From NCBI GenBank assembly GCA_052148715.1, contig JBKQHQ010000164.1, forward strand, positions 1 through 26,970: a stretch of DNA of 26,970 bases. The letters are read 5' to 3'. Each line of letters opens with the position of its first letter. Positions within the stretch are counted from its first letter, which is position 1. This document shows positions 7,330 to 15,263 of the stretch, piece after piece. The stretch is from JBKQHQ01 sp052148715 (GTDB lineage Bacteria; Pseudomonadota; Alphaproteobacteria; Rhizobiales; Xanthobacteraceae). The notes below the pieces were generated by a model. That model was not told the origin of the DNA, did no database searches, and was given only the letters and a program-made list of their open reading frames with translations. The position numbers were made by a program, and so were the translations under genes.

Positions 7330-7608
7330 TCGCGCACCCGACGCAAGCTGCTTCAGCCAAATCCAGGTTTGGTGCCGACAAATTCGCCGAATGCCTTGTG
7401 GGGATGTGTCAGTTGGATTCAAATCCGATTTTCTCCCACCATTTCTCCTAATCTCAGATATTGATCTCCACGACCTCGTCGAGTGCCACGCGGACAAATT
7501 CACGGGCAAAACTCGCTTGAGCAGCCGGTGACGAAGCAAACTGGGGAATCGATTTCGCGATTTGCCGAGGCTCCCTCTGATCAAGTGAAACGGCGGGAAC
7601 CGGCCCGC

Positions 7609-8196
7609 CTAGCCCGCGGGAAAATGCTGCCGCGCGCAGGAACGAACACGCGCCATGTGCTGTTCGGCAACGGCCGCCGGGAGGTGCGGCGCGACCTCGT
7701 CGAAATGCAGATGCTCGAGCAAGTCGAAGCCGGTCGAACGAAGGATGTGGGTGTCTTGCAGATCCTGCACGGCATTCCAACGGCCGCTCTTGATGAGCAG
7801 CGACAGCGGCGCACCCGAGATCGTAATCAGAACTGATTTCTTCCCGGAAAGAAGCCCGCGCACGACGCCGTTGCGGGCTTCGTAGGCGAAGCCGCGCGCA
7901 AAGACCCGGTCGATATACCCCTTCATCATCGCCGGCATCGACAGCCACCAGAGTGGGTAGATGACAGTAAGCGCATCGGCGGCGCGAATATCATCCTGGG
8001 CCCGCGTCACATCGGCGTCGACGGGATGATCGGCGGCAAGCTCGTGCGCGGCCAGAACAGGGTTGAACCCCATACGGTACAGATCGTATGTCCGCTGACT
8101 GTGCCCGAGTTTTTCCAGTTCAGCGGCATAGGTGCGCGCCAGCCCCATCGTAAAGCTGTCTTCGGCGGGATGGGCAACGACGACCAGGTGCTTCAT
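7609..8196 (-). CDS. NAD(P)H:quinone oxidoreductase, flavodoxin-like fold
   Basis: A 195-residue flavoprotein of the NQO/KefF-ancillary type, which performs two-electron reduction of quinones or related electrophiles using NAD(P)H. The N-terminal VVVAHPAEDSF (residues 5-15) is the phosphate-binding turn. YPLWWLSMPAMMKGYIDRV (80-98) is the hallmark segment contacting flavin and substrate, and ITISGAP follows at 124-130. Residues after 170 form a short C-terminal helix. The ribosome-binding site is weak (GAAAG-rich). The gene lies 115 bases downstream of the Old Yellow Enzyme gene on the same strand, with repeat copy B filling almost the whole gap and ending 16 bases before this start codon. 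Together the two genes look like an electrophile or quinone reduction pair. Confidence 0.92.
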   Translation of the reverse strand: MKHLVVVAHPAEDSFTMGLARTYAAELEKLGHSQRTYDLYRMGFNPVLAAHELAADHPVDADVTRAQDDIRAADALTVIYPLWWLSMPAMMKGYIDRVFARGFAYEARNGVVRGLLSGKKSVLITISGAPLSLLIKSGRWNAVQDLQDTHILRSTGFDLLEHLHFDEVAPHLPAAVAEQHMARVRSCARQHFPAG

Positions 8197-8212
8197 GGTG
8201 CTTTTCTTTCAC

Positions 8213-8314
8213 TAGGCATGATCCCGAAAAGTGGGCACCGGTTTTCGGAAAAGATCATGCTCCAACAATAAGATAGAGCGCGATGACGACTCGAAGAAAA
8301 GTCATCGTGCTCTA
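8213..8314 (-). repeat. Dispersed intergenic repeat, copy B
   Basis: Inverted relative to copy A at 2921-3016. Read on the minus strand it has the same order: a stem-loop segment (arms at about 8286 and 8302 on the plus strand, with one G-T wobble), a TATTGTTGGAGCATGATC segment, and a core at 8220-8250 that differs from copy A at 2 of 31 positions. It is about 6 bases longer than copy A in the middle. Its end at 8312-8314 forms the TAG stop of the Old Yellow Enzyme gene. It occupies the gap between two minus-strand genes, so its hairpin would be transcribed if they form one operon. Confidence 0.85.
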
Positions 8315-9442
8315 AGCGATACGGCGTTCCGCCGGCGCCAGAGCGGGGTAATCGATGTATCCCGCCGCACCGCCACCAAAGAAACTCGCACGATCGGGAA
8401 TGCTTAGCGGGGCGCCGATACGCAGACGCTCGACCAGATCCGGATTGGCGATGTAGAGCCGGCCGAAGGCGATCAGATCAGCGTCGTTGCGGCGGCGCGC
8501 CTCCAAAGCCAGTTCCAGGTCATAGCCGTTATTCGCGATATAGAGGCCGTCGAAGGATCGCCGCAGGATCTGCAGATCAAAGCCGCCAGCAACCTCGCGC
8601 GGCCCTTGGGTAACGCCTTCGATGATGTGGATATAGGCCAGGCCGAAGGAGTTCAGTCGTTCGACGACATAGCCGTAGGTCGCTTCGGGATCGCTGTCGG
8701 GGCCGATATCGTTGACCGGGCTCAGGGGCGAAAGGCGGATGCCGACACGCTCGCCGTCGCAAACCCTGGCCACCGCCTCCGTGACTTCAAGGAGGAAACG
8801 TGCCCGGTTCTCCCGCGACCCGCCATAGGCGTCGGTCCGTTTGTTCGTGCTGTCGCGCAGAAACTGCTCGATGAGATAGCCGTTGGCGGCGTGGATCTCG
8901 ACGCCGTCGAAGCCCGCTGCAAGGGCGTTTGTCGCGGCATGGCGGTACTGCTCGATGAGCCCGGGAATTTCCGCGGCCTCCAGCGCACGCGGCGTAACGC
9001 AAGGTTGGAAGCCGGTCTCGGTAAAGGATGTGCCCGCCGGACGGATGGCAGACGGCGCTACCGGCAGCGCACCACCCGGCTGCAACGAGGGATGCGATAC
9101 CCGCCCGACATGCCAGAGCTGCACGAACACTCGGCCGCCCTTGGCATGAATCGCCTGGGTCACGAGCCGCCACGCCGCAACCTGCGGCCCAGTGTAAAGT
9201 CCCGGGGTGAAGGCATAACCCCTTCCCTGGGCCGAGATATTGGTGCCTTCGGCGATGATCAAACCGGCCGAAGCGCGTTGCGCGTAGTACTCGGCCATCA
9301 GCGGAACCGGAACGCCGTCGGCGCCGGCGCGGCTGCGCGTCAACGGCGCCATCACGATGCGGTTCGCAAGATGGTACGGCCCAAGCCAAACCGGTTGGAA
9401 CAGATCGCTGCGCGCCCGAGATTGTGCCCCGGAATGCGGCAT
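8312..9442 (-). CDS. Old Yellow Enzyme family alkene reductase
   Basis: A 376-residue FMN-dependent NAD(P)H:2-enoate (alkene) reductase of the NemA/OYE class. It would reduce the C=C bond of activated alkenes and often maleimides or nitro compounds. Classical-class OYE features: LANRIVMAPLTRSRA (25-39, with Thr35 next to FMN N5), VQLWHVGR (107-114), the substrate-binding pair His184/Asn187 with Tyr189 in HAANGYL, and RTDAYGGSRENRARF (202-216). The start is placed at the ATG at 9442, with GGAG about 8 bases upstream. An in-frame ATG at 9475 would add 11 Arg/Trp-rich residues unlike the family. An FNR/FixK-like box lies upstream. The stop codon sits in repeat copy B. Confidence 0.94.
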   Translation of the reverse strand: MPHSGAQSRARSDLFQPVWLGPYHLANRIVMAPLTRSRAGADGVPVPLMAEYYAQRASAGLIIAEGTNISAQGRGYAFTPGLYTGPQVAAWRLVTQAIHAKGGRVFVQLWHVGRVSHPSLQPGGALPVAPSAIRPAGTSFTETGFQPCVTPRALEAAEIPGLIEQYRHAATNALAAGFDGVEIHAANGYLIEQFLRDSTNKRTDAYGGSRENRARFLLEVTEAVARVCDGERVGIRLSPLSPVNDIGPDSDPEATYGYVVERLNSFGLAYIHIIEGVTQGPREVAGGFDLQILRRSFDGLYIANNGYDLELALEARRRNDADLIAFGRLYIANPDLVERLRIGAPLSIPDRASFFGGGAAGYIDYPALAPAERRIA

Positions 9443-9513
9443 GATGTTTCTCCACGGTAAGCGCCGACGGACCAATTTACAGGTTAAGCTAGACGGATAG
9501 GGGCCGAGCCGCT

Positions 9514-9527
9514 TTGATCGTTGTCAA
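9514..9527 (-). promoter_or_regulatory. FNR/FixK-like box upstream of the Old Yellow Enzyme gene
   Basis: The 14-base site TTGATCGTTGTCAA matches the FNR consensus TTGAT-N4-ATCAA at 9 of 10 fixed positions and fits the TTG-N8-CAA form of rhizobial FixK sites. The inverted repeat extends to TTTGA/TCAAA (9513-9528). Its centre lies 78 bases upstream of the start codon. On the minus strand a TAGCTT -10-like hexamer (9491-9486) would put transcription start near 9479, about 41.5 bases from the box centre, the spacing used by class II FNR-type activators. The site is seen in the sequence; its activity is inferred. Confidence 0.5.
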
Positions 9528-9678
9528 ACCACGCAGCGGTGCTACGGCAGATCGAAGCGCGCGAAATTACGGTCGAGCCGTCAGGCGCACGTCGCGGAGG
9601 CAGACGCACACTTGGTCGGTCTCCGAACGGCGGACGTGGCGCCGGTAGGAGGCGAGCTCTCCGGCGGAAAAGTCTCCT

Positions 9679-10914
9679 TCAGGCGCCCTGCTGCTCCTTT
9701 GCGGCCGCCACCACGCCGGCATCGTGAAGGCGGGCGACCTCGCCGCCGGAGAGATTTAGGATCGTCGACAAGATTTCATCGGTGTGCTCGCCGAGGCGCG
9801 GCGCCGGGCGCGGATCGCGCCGCGTGTCGGTAGCGATCATGCCGGGAAAGCCCGGCGTGAGATAGGAAGCGCCGCTCGGGTGACGGACGGAGGCGAACAT
9901 TGGATTGGCGGTCGAAAGCCGCGGATCGGTCGCGAGCGCCTGGCGCACCGTTTGATACGGTCCCCAGGTCACGCCGGCCTGGTCGAGGCGGGCGGTCAAG
10001 TCGGCAAACGAAAGCCTCGCGATGCGCTCGCCGGCCAGCGCGAACAGCGCGTCGCGATGGATGAACCTCGCGCCCTCGTCGGCGGTGAAATCGACGCCGT
10101 GCTGTTGCTCCAGCGCCACGACCTCGTTGCCGATCGCGAGCACGTCGAGGAGCCCGGTCCACTGCCGCTTGGTGAGGGCGACGATCATCAGCCGGCGGCC
10201 GTCGGCGCACACGAAATCGGAGCCGAACGCACCAAACAGTGCGTTGCCGTAGCGCGGCCGGTCCGCACCCGATGCCGCCACCTCGGCGATGAGCCCGAGA
10301 TTGCCCAGCATCCCGAAGGCAACGTTGGACAGGGGGATCGCAATCTCGCGCCCACGGCTGGTGCGCCGCCGGTCGCGCCCGGCCGCTAGCAACGCCGTCG
10401 CGGCGTAGAGGCCGGTCGCTATATCCCAGGCCGGGAGGACGTGATTGACCGGCTCCGTGGCGGTCGGGGGGCCGGTCATGTCGGGATAGCCGGCGGCGCA
10501 ATTGACCGTGTAGTCGACGGCGTTGCGTCCATCCGAGGAGCCGGTCACCCGCACGCTGATGAGGTCCGCCCGCAACGCGGCGAGCCGGTCATGGGCGAGG
10601 AAACCGTTGGCCGGATAGTTGGTGACGAAGTAGCCGGAATCCTCGCCCGGCGCGGTGATCAGCGCGGTCGCAAGCTCGCGGCCTTCAGGACGCGAGAGAT
10701 CGATGGCGATCGACCGCTTCCCCTTATTGAGGCCTTCCCAGTAATAGCTCGACCCGCCCGCCGCGAGCGGCCAGCGCCGGTAGTCGGGCCCGCCGCCGAT
10801 CGCGTCGAAGCGAATAACGTCGGCGCCGAGTTGCACGAACGTCAATCCGCACAGCGGAGCGGCGACGAACGCGGCGCCCTCGATGAGGCGAATACCGTTG
10901 AGGAGATCGTACAC
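9679..10914 (-). CDS. Class III CoA-transferase (CaiB/BaiF family), second copy
   Basis: A 411-residue family III CoA-transferase. It opens with MYDLLNGIRLIEGAAFVAAP and LGADVIRFDAIGGGPDYRRW, a subgroup distinct from the copies at 3014 and 26188. The predicted aspartyl nucleophile is Asp164 in PAWDIATGLY. The N-terminal Rossmann-like domain has KGKRSIAIDLSRPEGRELA at about 64-82 and the C-terminus has RLGEHTDEILSTIL. The start codon is GTG at 10914; no Shine-Dalgarno sequence precedes it at normal distance, and a promoter ends only a few bases upstream (see 10923-10950). It is divergent from the luciferase-like monooxygenase across 84 bases. The CoA donor and acceptor are unknown. Confidence 0.92.
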   Translation of the reverse strand: MYDLLNGIRLIEGAAFVAAPLCGLTFVQLGADVIRFDAIGGGPDYRRWPLAAGGSSYYWEGLNKGKRSIAIDLSRPEGRELATALITAPGEDSGYFVTNYPANGFLAHDRLAALRADLISVRVTGSSDGRNAVDYTVNCAAGYPDMTGPPTATEPVNHVLPAWDIATGLYAATALLAAGRDRRRTSRGREIAIPLSNVAFGMLGNLGLIAEVAASGADRPRYGNALFGAFGSDFVCADGRRLMIVALTKRQWTGLLDVLAIGNEVVALEQQHGVDFTADEGARFIHRDALFALAGERIARLSFADLTARLDQAGVTWGPYQTVRQALATDPRLSTANPMFASVRHPSGASYLTPGFPGMIATDTRRDPRPAPRLGEHTDEILSTILNLSGGEVARLHDAGVVAAAKEQQGA

Positions 10915-10922
10915 GGTAGTCT

Positions 10923-10950
10923 ATCTTAACGGGGGGCTCCGACGTGTAAA
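10923..10950 (-). promoter_or_regulatory. Candidate sigma-70-type promoter for the second CoA-transferase
   Basis: On the minus strand, TTTACA (10950-10945) and TAAGAT (10928-10923) are separated by 16 bases and match the housekeeping -35 and -10 consensus at 5 of 6 and 4 of 6 positions. Start of transcription would fall near 10916, only about 2 bases before the GTG start codon at 10914. This fits the missing ribosome-binding site and suggests a leaderless message. Confidence 0.45.
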
Positions 10951-10998
10951 GCCGCAGCGCCGCGCCGGATTCGATCGGCGACTCTCGGGGGAAAAATA

Positions 10999-12036
10999 AT
11001 GAAGCTCTCGATCTTCTCAGTTCAGGATCATTACCCGGATCGTTCGCGCACGGTCCCTCAACTCTACGCCGAAGTGATCAATCAGGCCGTGCTCGCGGAC
11101 ACGCTCGGCTACGACGGCTTCTTCTCGGCCGAGCACCATTTCCACCCCTACGGCGCCGTGCCTAATCCGTCGGTACTGCTGAGCGCGATTGCGCAGCGGA
11201 CGCAGCGCATCCGGCTGGGCACCGCCATCTCGGTCCTGACCTTTCATGACCCGCGGACCGTCGCCGAGACCTTTGCCATGGTGGACGTGCTGACGGGCGG
11301 ACGTTTTGTTCTTGGCGTGGGCTCCGGCTACCTCAAGCACGAATTCGCAGGATACGGCGTCGCGCCGGAAGAAAAACGCGATCGCTTCGACGAATGCCTG
11401 AGCGCCGTCGAGATGCTGTTGACCGGCGAGCGCATTACGTTCCACGGCACGCATTATTATATCGACGCCGTCCAGCTAAATGTTCTGCCGATTCAGAAGC
11501 CGATCCCGCTCTACGTGGCGATTCTGCGCAAGGAGGCGGCTTATCACGTCGGCCGTCAAGGCAAGGGTTTGCTAACCGTTCCTTACGGATCGATCGACCG
11601 GTTCGACGAGATCGGGCCGCTGATCGGGGAATTTCGCCGCGGACGCAGCGAGGCAGCGGAGAAGGTATCTGTGCTGCCGGAAAGCTTGGGCGACAATATC
11701 GTCTGCCTGCATACCCATGTGGCCGACAGCGACGCCGAGGTGCGGCGCGTGGCGAGCGCCGCCTTCGACCTCTATGTCGAGACGCGTCTCTACGCCAAGC
11801 GCATGACCTTCGACGACATCCTGCGCAGCGGCGTGTGCCTGTTCGGCTCGGTCGACACGGTCGTGGACAAACTGTGCGCGCTCGCCGACATGGGTATCAA
11901 CCATGTCATGACGCTGCAGAATTTCGGCCTCCTGCCGGCTCCCGAGGTGGAGAAATCCATGCGTATCCTGATCGAGCAGGTGATGCCGAAAGTGCGGGCT
12001 CGGCTGGCGCGCAAGCCACTCGCGTCGGTGGCTTAA
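10999..12036 (+). CDS. LLM-class (luciferase-like) flavin-dependent oxidoreductase
   Basis: A 345-residue bacterial-luciferase-like TIM-barrel protein. Such enzymes use FMNH2 (from a partner reductase) or F420 to oxidise aldehydes, alkanesulfonates, amines or other organic substrates. Visible features are the N-terminal beta strand with FSVQDHYPD, ADTLGYDGFFSAEHHFHPYG (residues 34-53), RIRLGTAISVLTFHDPRTVAE (71-91), and LTGGRFVLGVGSGY (98-111), all typical of luciferase-family monooxygenases. The ATG is preceded by a GGGGGAA site. It stands alone between the divergent CoA-transferase and the long catabolic run, 251 bases before the latter. An FMN rather than F420 cofactor is likely in this group, but the substrate is open. 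Confidence 0.9.
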   Translation: MKLSIFSVQDHYPDRSRTVPQLYAEVINQAVLADTLGYDGFFSAEHHFHPYGAVPNPSVLLSAIAQRTQRIRLGTAISVLTFHDPRTVAETFAMVDVLTGGRFVLGVGSGYLKHEFAGYGVAPEEKRDRFDECLSAVEMLLTGERITFHGTHYYIDAVQLNVLPIQKPIPLYVAILRKEAAYHVGRQGKGLLTVPYGSIDRFDEIGPLIGEFRRGRSEAAEKVSVLPESLGDNIVCLHTHVADSDAEVRRVASAAFDLYVETRLYAKRMTFDDILRSGVCLFGSVDTVVDKLCALADMGINHVMTLQNFGLLPAPEVEKSMRILIEQVMPKVRARLARKPLASVA

Positions 12037-12045
12037 GATTGTCCC

Positions 12046-12070
12046 GCATCGCACCAATCGATTGCGATGC
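12046..12070. terminator. Inverted repeat after the luciferase-like gene
   Basis: Eight-base arms GCATCGCA (12046-12053) and TGCGATGC (12063-12070) around a 9-base loop lie 10 bases beyond the stop codon. There is no T-run, so it may be a weak terminator or a protein-binding palindrome in the spacer before the long plus-strand gene run. The remainder of the spacer to 12287 shows nothing else I can support. Confidence 0.35.
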
Positions 12071-12287
12071 ACCGCGGAGGTAAACGAGTTAAGATTGTTA
12101 TTGCGTCGAAACACTCGCGGTCGGCCCTGTTCTTCCGCTGTTTTTAAATCGGCGAGTATCGATCGCTCGGAAACACCTGATTGTCGGTGCTTACGTCGCC
12201 CCGCTTCTATGGTCTAAGGTGCCGACCTCCAAGAATTGGCTTCTTCGGACGGCGTCGCCTCGCGTGACGGTCCCCCTGGAGTGATCG

Positions 12288-15263
12288 GTGCATACGGCGG
12301 CTCCCACATTACGGCATTGGGTCGGCACGCCCGTCGCGCGCACGGAAGATCAGGCGCTGCTGACCGGGCGCGCGCGGTTCATGGACGATCTTTCCCCCCT
12401 GCCCGGCCTCAAGCATGCGGCCATCCTGCGCTCGCCCTACCCGCACGCCCGCATCCGCGGAATCGACGTCGCACAGGCTCGTTCGCTGCACGGGGTGTTG
12501 GGGGTCGTGACCGGCAAGGAGCTCGCGGTGCTCGCCGACCCGATTCCCAGCGTCGTGCGAGTCCCGGCGCCCTATCACCCCTTCGCCATCGACCGGGTTC
12601 GCTATGTGGGCGAGCCGGTCGCGGTCGTCGTCGCTGAGAGCCGCTATATCGCGGAGGACGCCTGCGAGCGGATCAGGGTCGACTACGAGCCGCTTCCGGC
12701 GGTGGCGAACCTCACAGCCGCGACGGCGGCGGGGGCGCCTGTTCTCCACGAGAAGGTGGGGTCGAATGTTGTCAGCCGACGGAGCTTTCGTTACGGCGAT
12801 CCGGAGCGCGCCTTCGCCGAGGCCGACCGCGTGTTTGAGTTTAGCTATACGTATCCGCGTTACGGGTCGACGCCGATGGAGACATTTGGCGTCATCGCCA
12901 ACTTTGAGCCGGCGCCCGACCGCTTCACCGTCTGGTCGAACTTCCAGGGTCCCTTCGTCCTGCATCCCTTGATGGCGGGATCGCTGAAAGTCCCCGGCAC
13001 TCGGTTGCGTCTTATCACGCCGCCCTGCAGTGGAGGTAGTTTTGGAACCAAGCAGGCCGTCTTCTCGTACATCGTTCTGCTCGCCGCCGTCAGCCGCAAG
13101 CTCGGCCTGCCTGTCAAATGGATTGAAGATCGCGCCGAGCACCTGACGGCGGCCTCGGCATCGAGCGATCGCATTGGAACGATCGCCGCCGCCTTCACCC
13201 GGGACGGGGAACTGACTGGATTGCGGTTCCACACCATCGCCGACATGGGGGCCTACATCCGGCCGCCGGAGCCGGCTTCGCTTTATCGCATGCACAGCGC
13301 TTCCAGCAGTTGCTACCGGGTCCGCAACATCGCCATCGACAACGACCTCGTCGTCACCAATCGGACTCCGGTCGGGCTCAATCGCGGTTATGGCGGGCCG
13401 CAATTCTACTTCGCGCTCGAGCGCGTGATGGAGATCGCGGCGCGCGGCCTCGGCCTCGACCGGGAGACCGTGCGCCGCCGCAACTTCGTCCCTCCACAAG
13501 CATTCCCCTACGCAACTCCGGCGGGATCAATTCTGGACGCCGGCGATTATGAGGCCGCGCTCGACGAACTGCTGCGGCTCGCCGATTACGATGCCTTGTG
13601 CCAACGGCGGGATCAGGCGCGCCAAGAGGGCCGGCTGTTCGGGATCGGCATCGCCGCGGGGGTTGAGCCGTCGGGCTCCAACATGGCCTATGTATCGCTC
13701 GCGCAAACGCCGGAAGAGCGCGGGCGAACCGATCCGAAATCGGGTGCGAATGCGAGCGCCGTCGTGTCGATCGACCCCACCGGCCACGTAAGCGTGCAAC
13801 TGTGCAGCACGCCGAACGGACAAGGCCATGCCACGGTCGCCGCGCAAATCGTCGCCGACGCGCTGGGCCTGCGCCCGGAAGACATCAACGTCGTCACCGA
13901 GGTCGATACGCTGACCAGCGCCTGGTCGATCGCGTCGGGCAATTATTCCAACCGCTTCGCCGCGATCGTCGTTGGCGCGATTGCGGAGTCGGCCGAAAAG
14001 GTCGCCAAGAAAGTCAAGCTTATCGCGGCGGAGGTCTTGGAGAGCTCGCCGGAGGACATCGAGCTTGTCGACGGTTACGCGCGGGTCGCCGGTCGATCCA
14101 ACAAGGGCCTGCCTTTGCGCAACGTCGCCGCGCGCGCACACTGGAATCCCGCCGGGCTGCCGCCGGATGCGAGCCCCGGAATCTATGAAACGGCGATCGT
14201 CTCGCCCGCGGTTCTCGGCTCCCCCGGTCAGGACGATCGTATCGCCTCGGCGACGACCTTCGGCTTTGTCATTGACCTGGCGGCGATCGAGATCGATCAA
14301 AATACCGGGGCAATCAGGATCGACAAATATGTGTCCGTCCACGACGTCGGCACGCAGCTCAATCCGCTCATCGTCGAGGGCCAGATCCACGGCGGCTTCG
14401 CGCATGGCCTCGGGGCCGCGCTGATGGAAGAACTCGCCTACGACGAGCAGGGACAATTTCTGTCCGGAACCTTTGCCGACTATCTCTGTCCGACCGCCGT
14501 GGAGATGCCTCAGGTCGTGGTCGGCCACGTCGTCACGCCTTCGCCGATGAACGCATTGGGCGCCAAGGGCATGGGCGACGGCAGCTCCATGCTTACGCCG
14601 GCCGCGATCGCCAACGCCGTGGCGGACGCACTCAATCGCGACGATATCGAGCTGCCGCTGACGCTGCGGCGTGTGTGGCTGCTCGCGAACGGCAAGAGCC
14701 CACACACCAGGGCCGCGGCATCGACCGCCACTGCCGATGCACCGAAACAGCAAATACCCGGCGGTCTGATCGGTGAGGGAGAGGCTGTTGTTTCCGCGCC
14801 GGCTGCGGAGGTCTGGCGACGCCTTACCGATCCGCAGGAGCTTGCCGCCATAGTCCCGGGTTGCCGCCGGCTCGTGCAAAATGCTCCTGACCGCTGCAGT
14901 GGCGAGGTGCTGATCGGCGTCGCCGGCATCCGCGGCCTTTACGCGGTCGAGATCGAGATGCGCGACAAGCACGAACCGGCATCGCTGCGGCTCCTCGGCA
15001 AGGCGTCGGGCGCGCTCGGATACGGGTCCGGCGAAGGCTTCGTCACGCTTTCGGCGGAAGCGGATGGTCGGACCCGCCTGCACTATCGGTACGAGGCAAG
15101 CATTGGCGGCAAGGTTGCGGGGTTCGGCCAGCGCATGCTCGGAACCGTGACCCGCCTGCTCATTGCCGAATTTTTCCGCTCGCTCGAGCGACGGATTTCC
15201 CCTGCGCGCCAACCGCTGTGGCGACGCTGGCTCTCCCTGCTGCGCGCAAGGGGGAAGCAATGA
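12288..15263 (+). CDS. Molybdenum hydroxylase large subunit (CoxL/XdhB-like) fused to a C-terminal CoxG/SRPBCC domain
   Basis: A 991-residue protein. Residues 1-810 are the molybdopterin-cytosine-dinucleotide-binding large subunit of the xanthine oxidase/CO dehydrogenase family: HWVGTPVARTEDQALLTGRARF (10-31) opens the a/b-hammerhead domain, the cofactor loop GGSFGTK is at 249-255, NRGYGGPQ at 365-372, and KGMGDGSSMLTPAAIANAV near 760-778. After a short Ala/Thr-rich linker, residues about 829-975 match the CoxG-like SRPBCC fold (GEGEAVVSAPAAEVW, LAAIVPGCRRL, ASIGGKVAGFGQRML). In CO dehydrogenase systems CoxG is a separate protein linked to membrane recruitment. Asp764 replaces the usual catalytic Glu of the KGxGE motif, and the CO-dehydrogenase AYxCSFR loop is absent. 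The GTG start has GGAG 6 bases upstream. The stop overlaps the next start (ATGA). Confidence 0.92.
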   Translation: MHTAAPTLRHWVGTPVARTEDQALLTGRARFMDDLSPLPGLKHAAILRSPYPHARIRGIDVAQARSLHGVLGVVTGKELAVLADPIPSVVRVPAPYHPFAIDRVRYVGEPVAVVVAESRYIAEDACERIRVDYEPLPAVANLTAATAAGAPVLHEKVGSNVVSRRSFRYGDPERAFAEADRVFEFSYTYPRYGSTPMETFGVIANFEPAPDRFTVWSNFQGPFVLHPLMAGSLKVPGTRLRLITPPCSGGSFGTKQAVFSYIVLLAAVSRKLGLPVKWIEDRAEHLTAASASSDRIGTIAAAFTRDGELTGLRFHTIADMGAYIRPPEPASLYRMHSASSSCYRVRNIAIDNDLVVTNRTPVGLNRGYGGPQFYFALERVMEIAARGLGLDRETVRRRNFVPPQAFPYATPAGSILDAGDYEAALDELLRLADYDALCQRRDQARQEGRLFGIGIAAGVEPSGSNMAYVSLAQTPEERGRTDPKSGANASAVVSIDPTGHVSVQLCSTPNGQGHATVAAQIVADALGLRPEDINVVTEVDTLTSAWSIASGNYSNRFAAIVVGAIAESAEKVAKKVKLIAAEVLESSPEDIELVDGYARVAGRSNKGLPLRNVAARAHWNPAGLPPDASPGIYETAIVSPAVLGSPGQDDRIASATTFGFVIDLAAIEIDQNTGAIRIDKYVSVHDVGTQLNPLIVEGQIHGGFAHGLGAALMEELAYDEQGQFLSGTFADYLCPTAVEMPQVVVGHVVTPSPMNALGAKGMGDGSSMLTPAAIANAVADALNRDDIELPLTLRRVWLLANGKSPHTRAAASTATADAPKQQIPGGLIGEGEAVVSAPAAEVWRRLTDPQELAAIVPGCRRLVQNAPDRCSGEVLIGVAGIRGLYAVEIEMRDKHEPASLRLLGKASGALGYGSGEGFVTLSAEADGRTRLHYRYEASIGGKVAGFGQRMLGTVTRLLIAEFFRSLERRISPARQPLWRRWLSLLRARGKQ

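Noticed and set aside
13527..15260. A 577-codon open frame on the minus strand opposite the molybdenum hydroxylase gene
   Set aside because: It is antisense to a gene with clear family motifs, is very rich in Arg, Gly and Asp/His, and shows no domain of its own. Long antisense frames are expected in GC-rich DNA.
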